Below are positions 58,835 to 64,000 of a stretch of DNA of 64,000 nt, one piece after another. This DNA comes from an uncultured Bacteroidales bacterium (GTDB lineage Bacteria; Bacteroidota; Bacteroidia; Bacteroidales; WCHB1-69). Location: contig CAMVOL010000001.1 in NCBI GenBank assembly GCA_947169105.1, positions 71,570 to 135,569 on the forward strand. Reading direction: 5' to 3'. Both the position numbers and the translations under genes were made by a program. The notes under the pieces were generated by a model. It was not told the DNA's origin, searched no databases, and saw only the letters and a program-made list of their open reading frames with translations. Position 1 is the first letter of the stretch, and each line of letters begins with the position of its first letter.

Positions 58835-59560
58835 ATGTGGTTACAACGAACTGATTTACTGATAGGTACAGAAGCACTAAACCGGCTTCGGACGTTGCAT
58901 GTGTTGGTGGTGGGATTAGGCGGTGTGGGGGCGTATGCGGCGGAGATGCTGTGCCGGGCGGGAGTCGGTGAAATGACCATCGTGGATGCGGATTGTGTGG
59001 AGGAGACGAACCTCAACCGGCAGCTGCTGGCGCTGACCACAACGATTGGACGGCCCAAGGCGGAAGTGATGGCGGAGCGCCTGCTGCAAATCAATCCAGA
59101 AATCAAATTGCACTGCGTACACGAGTTCATCCGCGACGAGCGGACGGTGGAGCTGTTGCAGCAGGCGCCCTACGGTTATGTGGTCGATGCCATTGACTCC
59201 ATCTCCCCGAAAGTGTTCCTGCTGTACCACGCTTTACAACGCAATCTGAAGGTGGTGTCGGCAATGGGTGCGGGTGGCAAGATGGACCCGACGCAGGTGC
59301 GGGTGGCGCCCATCGAGAAGACGTACCAGTGCCGCCTCGCGCACACCATCCGCAAGCGGCTGCACAAGATGGAGATCCGTAGCGGCTTCACGGCGGTGTT
59401 CTCTCCGGAGCCCGTGCGCGAGGGCAGCGTCCGCATCGACGCGGATCCGGAAATCAACAAATTATCGACGGTCGGCACCATCTCGTATATGCCGGCGGTG
59501 TTCGGCTGCATCTGCGCCTCAGTGGTGATACGGGATGTGGTGGACGGAAAAACCTGGTAA
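58835..59560 (+). CDS. tcdA: tRNA threonylcarbamoyladenosine dehydratase TcdA (ThiF family)
   Basis: LHVLVVGLGGVGAYAAEMLCRAGVGEMTIVDADCVEETNLNRQLLAL...VVSAMGAGGKMDPTQVRVA. Confidence 0.9.
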   Translation: MWLQRTDLLIGTEALNRLRTLHVLVVGLGGVGAYAAEMLCRAGVGEMTIVDADCVEETNLNRQLLALTTTIGRPKAEVMAERLLQINPEIKLHCVHEFIRDERTVELLQQAPYGYVVDAIDSISPKVFLLYHALQRNLKVVSAMGAGGKMDPTQVRVAPIEKTYQCRLAHTIRKRLHKMEIRSGFTAVFSPEPVREGSVRIDADPEINKLSTVGTISYMPAVFGCICASVVIRDVVDGKTW

Positions 59561-59568
59561 CTAATCCT

Positions 59569-60054
59569 TTACACCATCAGGTCGGCGACGGTCATGCCGA
59601 CGAGGTCGATAAGGTGCTGCGGGTTGAGCTTAAACTGCAGCCCGCGGACGCCGGCACTGACATAGATGTAGTCGAACAGCTGGCACGTCTCGTGGATGAA
59701 GGTGGGGAAGGGCTTTTTCATTCCCACGGGTGAGCAGCCGCCGCGGACATAACCCGTGAGTGGGAGCAGCTCCTTCATTGGGATGAGGTCGCAGCTCTTG
59801 TTACCAGTCACCTTGGCGGTCTTCTTCAAATCCACCTCATCGTTGCCCGGAATCACACAGACAAAATATCCCGTTTTGTCGCCTTTCAGTACCAACGTCT
59901 TGAAAACCTGATTGATGTCTTCACCAAGCTGGTCGGCGATATGCTGTGCGCCGAGGTCATTTTCATCCACCTCGTACGGAATCAATTCGTAGGGCACCTT
60001 CTTCTGGTCGAGGATGCGGCAGGCGTTGGTCTTATTGATTTTCTCTTTCGGCAT
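59569..60054 (-). CDS. ybaK: Cys-tRNA(Pro)/Cys-tRNA(Cys) deacylase (YbaK/EbsC)
   Basis: NKTNACRILDQKKVPYELIPYEVDENDLGAQHIADQLGEDINQVFKTLVLKGDKTGYFVCVIPGNDEVDLKK...GYVRGGCSPVGMKKPFPTFI. Confidence 0.92.
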   Translation of the reverse strand: MPKEKINKTNACRILDQKKVPYELIPYEVDENDLGAQHIADQLGEDINQVFKTLVLKGDKTGYFVCVIPGNDEVDLKKTAKVTGNKSCDLIPMKELLPLTGYVRGGCSPVGMKKPFPTFIHETCQLFDYIYVSAGVRGLQFKLNPQHLIDLVGMTVADLMV

Positions 60055-60118
60055 AAGGCTGTGGATTTTCAAGGGCGCAAAGATAGGGAAAATTTCAGCA
60101 TCAGCCTCCTTTGGGAAG

Positions 60119-60153
60119 ATTATACAAAAATGCGTTACGCAGATTTGTATAAT
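60119..60153. promoter_or_regulatory. 35-bp operator-like palindrome
   Basis: ATTATACAAA-aa-TGCGT-t-ACGCA-ga-TTTGTATAAT: 10-bp and 5-bp perfect half-sites with a single central base. Confidence 0.6.
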
Positions 60154-60165
60154 TGAAGCTTTTAT

Positions 60166-60173
60166 TATTTTTG
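60166..60173 (+). promoter_or_regulatory. -7 box TATTTTTG
   Basis: TAnnTTTG match directly downstream of the palindrome and upstream of the ATPase remnant. Confidence 0.5.
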
Positions 60174-60186
60174 CAACCGAAATGGT

Positions 60187-60282
60187 TTGTCCGCACTACA
60201 GGAGAAGGACATTGTCACAAGCAGCAACGGACAGTATCATATTTACGACTACTTCCTATTTTATTGGCTAAACAAAAAGTAA
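60187..60282 (+). pseudogene. 3'-terminal remnant of an AAA-ATPase (archaeal-ATPase-like/DUF4143-type) gene
   Basis: Own translation LSALQEKDIVTSSNGQYHIYDYFLFYWLNKK*, resembling the C-terminal (LxEKDxIxxxNGxYxVYDxFFxxWL) segment of these ATPases; no in-frame start. Confidence 0.6.
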
Positions 60283-60300
60283 AAACAAAATAATTTCATT

Positions 60301-61059
60301 ATGAGTAATTTCAATGCAAAACAAGTGAAGGACCAGGTGGTTCAGTGGATCCGCGACTGGTTTGAAGAAAACGGAAAAGGCTGCAACGCTGTCATCGGCA
60401 TTTCGGGCGGCAAGGACAGCAGTGTGGTGGCCGCGCTGTGTGCGGAAGCCCTCGGCACCGACCGTGTCATCGGCGTGACCATGCCCAACGGGGTGCAGCC
60501 AGACATTGCTGACAGCCAGCAACTTATCTACCACCTCGGCATCCGCCACTGCAACGTCAATATCCACAGCACCTACAACGCGCTGATGGCCGTCGTGGAG
60601 GAGCAGCTCGCCACTCTGGATGCGGAGGTCAGCCGGCAGACCGTCATCAATATGCCGCCGCGCCTGCGTATGACCACCCTCTACGCCATCTCACAGTCGA
60701 TGAACGGCCGCGTGGCCAACACCTGCAACCTTTCAGAGGACTGGGTCGGCTACAGCACCCGCTACGGCGATGCCGCTGGTGACTTTTCGCCCCTGGGCGG
60801 CCTTACGGTGCGCGAGGTCATCGCCATCGGCAAGGAACTGGGACTGCCCACCAGTCTGGTGGAGAAAACCCCATCCGACGGTCTTACTGGCAAAAGCGAT
60901 GAAGACAACCTCGGCTTCACCTACGCCGTCCTCGACCACTACATCCGCACTGGCGAATGCCCCGACCCCAAGGTGAAAGCCCTCATTGATGACAAGCACG
61001 CAAAGAATCTCTTCAAATTGAAGCCGATTCCGCATTTTGAATATAAGGCGGATAAATAA
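60301..61059 (+). CDS. nadE: NAD(+) synthase
   Basis: CNAVIGISGGKDSSVVAALCAEALG; NTCNLSEDWVGYSTRYGDAAGDFSPLGGLTVREV. Confidence 0.93.
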   Translation: MSNFNAKQVKDQVVQWIRDWFEENGKGCNAVIGISGGKDSSVVAALCAEALGTDRVIGVTMPNGVQPDIADSQQLIYHLGIRHCNVNIHSTYNALMAVVEEQLATLDAEVSRQTVINMPPRLRMTTLYAISQSMNGRVANTCNLSEDWVGYSTRYGDAAGDFSPLGGLTVREVIAIGKELGLPTSLVEKTPSDGLTGKSDEDNLGFTYAVLDHYIRTGECPDPKVKALIDDKHAKNLFKLKPIPHFEYKADK

Positions 61060-61078
61060 GAAGTAGTATTACAGTAAT

Positions 61079-62296
61079 TTACGGTAAGTACAAATTTGCA
61101 TCGCCATAGCTGAGAAACCGGTAATTTTCGTCCAAAGCATGGCGGTACAATTTGTGCCATTCATTCCCCAGATAGGCGGATACTAACAGCAGCAACGTGC
61201 TTTTCGGCTGGTGGAAATTGGTGATGATACCCTTCATCATCTTGAAACGGTACGACGGCGCAATCATCAGCTGCGTGGAAGCAGTGATGTATTCCAAATC
61301 ATTGTTCTCAAGATAGTTATAAATCGACTGTAACGACTCCTCCGCCGCCATTCCGGCAATGCGGGCATCTTCGTAGTATTCCCACTGCTGCACGTGGAAG
61401 GGATTAGACAGCCCCAGTTTCAACTTGGCCCCAATGATGAAGATAGACTCCAAACTGCGGGTCACCGTGGTGCCGACACAGATGATTTTCTTGTCAATAT
61501 TCTGTAAAAGATGATGGATCAGCTCCTTGTGGATGACAATCTGCTCATCATGCATAAAATGCTCGCCGATACTGTCGGCCGTCACGGGCTTGAACGTACC
61601 CGCCCCAACGTGCAGGGTGACATACTCGCACGCAATACCCTGCTCCTTAATGCGTTGCATCAACGGTTTGGAAAAATGGAGTCCTGCCGTCGGCGCGGCG
61701 ACGGAACCGTCGTAATGGGCATAGACGGTCTGATAGCGAACCTCATCCGCCTTTTCGGCCGTACGTTTGATGTAGGGCGGCAGCGGCATTTTGCCGTACG
61801 CTTCTACCCATTCGGCGAAGGAAACTGGCTCATTCCAAGAGAAATGCACCAAAAAGGCATTTTCCACCGGCTCGCCCTTTTCCGCCGTAACCGTCACTTC
61901 CGTCTCCCCGACAGGAACAGAAAAGGTAATCGGGTGCTTGAACCGCTTGGCATTCCCGATAAAGCACTTCCACGTGACAGTACCTGTTTCGGCCAACGCC
62001 TGCGTCAGCTCGGAAGTGGGCAAAACCGGTTCCAAGCAGAAAATCTCAATGGAGGCCCCCGTCGGATTCTGCACTAACAAACGGGCGTGAATCACTCGGG
62101 AATCATTGAAAACCAGCATCATATCCGAATCCAAAAATTCGGGAAGCCGGTCAAATGTGCTGTCGGTAATGGTATCGGTACTTTTTTTATATACCAGCAA
62201 TTTGGAGGAATCGCGGACATCTTTCGGGAAGAAGGCGATACGCTCGTTGGGCAAATCGTAGTTAAAGTCCTCTATTCGAATCTCTTTGGGGCTCAT
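61079..62296 (-). CDS. queA: S-adenosylmethionine:tRNA ribosyltransferase-isomerase QueA
   Basis: YDLPNERIAFFPKDVRDSSKLLVY...YVTLHVGAGTFKPVTADSIGEHFMHDEQIVI...NFHQPKSTLLLLVSAYLG. Confidence 0.95.
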   Translation of the reverse strand: MSPKEIRIEDFNYDLPNERIAFFPKDVRDSSKLLVYKKSTDTITDSTFDRLPEFLDSDMMLVFNDSRVIHARLLVQNPTGASIEIFCLEPVLPTSELTQALAETGTVTWKCFIGNAKRFKHPITFSVPVGETEVTVTAEKGEPVENAFLVHFSWNEPVSFAEWVEAYGKMPLPPYIKRTAEKADEVRYQTVYAHYDGSVAAPTAGLHFSKPLMQRIKEQGIACEYVTLHVGAGTFKPVTADSIGEHFMHDEQIVIHKELIHHLLQNIDKKIICVGTTVTRSLESIFIIGAKLKLGLSNPFHVQQWEYYEDARIAGMAAEESLQSIYNYLENNDLEYITASTQLMIAPSYRFKMMKGIITNFHQPKSTLLLLVSAYLGNEWHKLYRHALDENYRFLSYGDANLYLP

Positions 62297-63660
62297 TCCA
62301 GATCCAGATGCTTAATGGAATTCTTGTCGAGTTTGATCTCACCCCAAATCTGTTTGGTGATCTTAAGTGCCTCTTGGGGAGTGAGTTTGTCGGTCTGTTC
62401 GAGGATACGCTGCACAAAGACACACTGGCGGATATCGGCCTTGTCGTTGACCACGGCTTCGGCCAGCGCCTTGCAGGTCTGGTAGCCGCAGATACGGCAA
62501 TCCACCTTCGGGAGGTCATTGGTGATTTCAAACACCTTCTTCATCTTTCGCATGGCAATGGCGACATTGTCGTCCAGCTTGTCCATTGAGCGCGGCTGCA
62601 CCTCGCCCACCGTCATATTTTCACGAAGATACTCCTTGAAATTCAATAGGTTATTTTCATCGGGAGTGATATCGTTGGTGTGCTGTTCAGCGCGTTTCTT
62701 CTGCCGTTCCGCAATAAGGAAGCGGTTGCCGGCACATAGGATGCCACCGGCGCAGCTCTCGTCGCAGGCGCGGAGTTCGAGGAAGTCGATGTCGTCAATA
62801 TCCTCGTTTTCCAATTTCTCGAGGAAGTCAGAAACGTTGTGTACCTCATCGATGGCGAGGTTGCGTCCGACGGGCACGTCACGGACTTCGCCGCCCGTCA
62901 GCGACCAGTAGAGGCTGTTCTGGGAAATTGGGTGGAAGTCGAACTCATCCTCACGCAACGTGTAAAGCCCCTGTTTGATAACACGGAACACCTTGTTATA
63001 CAGGTAGTTCATATTGATAACGCCATCCACGATGGACTTATCTTCACCGACGGGACTTTTCACGGCGGCGATTTTGGCGGCGCAGGGGGCGACATAGAAG
63101 ATGCCGATATCCTCGGGTGCGTTGCCGCGTTCCACCAAAACCTTGCGGATATAAGTAGCCGTCATGTCCAACGGCGGCTTGGTGAGCAGCAGGTTCGGCA
63201 CGAGCGACGGAAATTTTACCTGGATAAGGCGCACGATGGCGGGGCAGAACGTGGAGATGATGGGGCCGTCGTGGGGTTCCTGAATGCGCTCGTTGATGAC
63301 CTCCTTCAGCACGTCCACGCTCTTTTCAACTTCGTAAACGTATTTGAAACCAAGATGATAGATGGCGGAGAGGATGGCGCGTTGGCTTACCTTTTCCGGA
63401 AATTGTGCGCTGAAAATGGAGGGAATCAGGATGACGGGACACTTGAAATTGTAGATGGTCTCGAAGTCGTCCTGTTCGATATAGATGGCATTCATCGGGC
63501 ATGTCAGGTAGCACATGCCGCAGTCGATGCACCGGTTGGGATCGAGGATGGGGTGTCCGTCCTCCACGTGGATGGCGCAAACAGGGCAGACGCTGGTGCA
63601 GTGCGAGCAGCCGATGCAAAGGTCGTGCTTGAACTTCAGTGCGTGGTGGATGTATTCCAT
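62293..63660 (-). CDS. [FeFe]-hydrogenase-like protein: 2x[4Fe-4S] ferredoxin + divergent hydrogenase large-chain domain + 4Fe-4S (ARC-type) domain
   Basis: CIGCSHCTSVCPVCAIHV...CIDCGMCYLTCPMNAIYI; STFCPAIVRLI, VAPCAAKIAAVKSP, RACDESCAGGILCAGN; DCRICGYQTCKALAEAVV. Confidence 0.85.
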   Translation of the reverse strand: MEYIHHALKFKHDLCIGCSHCTSVCPVCAIHVEDGHPILDPNRCIDCGMCYLTCPMNAIYIEQDDFETIYNFKCPVILIPSIFSAQFPEKVSQRAILSAIYHLGFKYVYEVEKSVDVLKEVINERIQEPHDGPIISTFCPAIVRLIQVKFPSLVPNLLLTKPPLDMTATYIRKVLVERGNAPEDIGIFYVAPCAAKIAAVKSPVGEDKSIVDGVINMNYLYNKVFRVIKQGLYTLREDEFDFHPISQNSLYWSLTGGEVRDVPVGRNLAIDEVHNVSDFLEKLENEDIDDIDFLELRACDESCAGGILCAGNRFLIAERQKKRAEQHTNDITPDENNLLNFKEYLRENMTVGEVQPRSMDKLDDNVAIAMRKMKKVFEITNDLPKVDCRICGYQTCKALAEAVVNDKADIRQCVFVQRILEQTDKLTPQEALKITKQIWGEIKLDKNSIKHLDLE

Positions 63661-63663
63661 AGC

Positions 63664-63999
63664 TTAAAAATAGTTGATGATTTCGACAGTGGTGCCTTTG
63701 CCCACAACGGAGGTGACGTTCAGTTTGTCGGCGTTGCTTTGCATATTGGGGAGTCCCATACCTGCGCCGAAGCCCATTTCGCGCACTTGCGGCGAAGCGG
63801 TGGAGTAGCCTTTCTGCATAGCTTTGGCAATGTCGGGGATGCCGGGACCTTCGTCCACGAGCTTGATGCAGACGTGGTCTTCCTCCAAATCGACGTAAAT
63901 CACGCCGCGGTAGGCGTGGGCCACGATGTTGACTTCGGCTTCGTACAGCGCGACGACGGTGCGCTTCACGATGCCCATATCGACACCCAACTGTTTCAT
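63664..63999 (-). CDS. Anti-sigma-factor-like ATP-binding (GHKL) protein, 5' end possibly outside window
   Basis: YEAEVNIVAHAYRGVIYVDLEEDHVCIKLVDEGPGIPDIAKAMQKGYSTASPQVREMGFGAGMGLPNMQSNADKL. Confidence 0.85.
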   Translation of the reverse strand: MKQLGVDMGIVKRTVVALYEAEVNIVAHAYRGVIYVDLEEDHVCIKLVDEGPGIPDIAKAMQKGYSTASPQVREMGFGAGMGLPNMQSNADKLNVTSVVGKGTTVEIINYF

Positions 64000-64000
64000 C

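Noticed and set aside
60014-60271. 85-aa plus-strand ORF upstream of nadE
   Set aside because: Out of frame with the recognisable ATPase C-terminal remnant and overlaps the palindrome; no family resemblance.

Overview
Chromosomal window from a Bacteroidota (probably Bacteroidales) genome. Evidence: several T9SS-type C-terminal sorting domains (YPNPxxxxxxV ... GxYxVxV...VVKR), repeated TAnnTTTG promoter -7 boxes, and lineage-typical gene content. Housekeeping blocks include queC-queD-queE, queA, upp, tlyA, rpsT, rpsF-rpsR-rplI, ftsQ-ftsA-ftsZ, rsfS-ftsH-LUD-cdsA, nifU-like/ychF/rpoN, tcdA, trmO, nadE and ybaK. Large surface or secreted proteins are prominent: a 1809-aa triplicated-module protein, a ~3580-aa repeat protein, a papain-like T9SS protease and a lysyl-endopeptidase-like protease. 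The most striking locus is 21378-21720. A minus-strand RNA with tracrRNA architecture (own TACTTTTG -7 box, anti-repeat, AAUAAGGAUUAUUCCGUUGUG nexus, terminator whose G-U pair only works on that strand) lies divergent to a 40-codon ORF that is the RuvC-I N-terminus of Cas9 (MRRISCLDLGTNSIGWAMVNAKENGD). The rest of cas9, cas1, cas2 and any CRISPR array are absent; a BRO-N/DinD-like gene follows directly. Two other loci look like comparable excision scars: a Schlafen/AlbA_2-family gene with its middle deleted in frame (15243-15845), and an operator palindrome plus promoter leading straight into the last 31 codons of an AAA-ATPase-like gene (60119-60282). All calls are from reading the sequence; no homology search was run.
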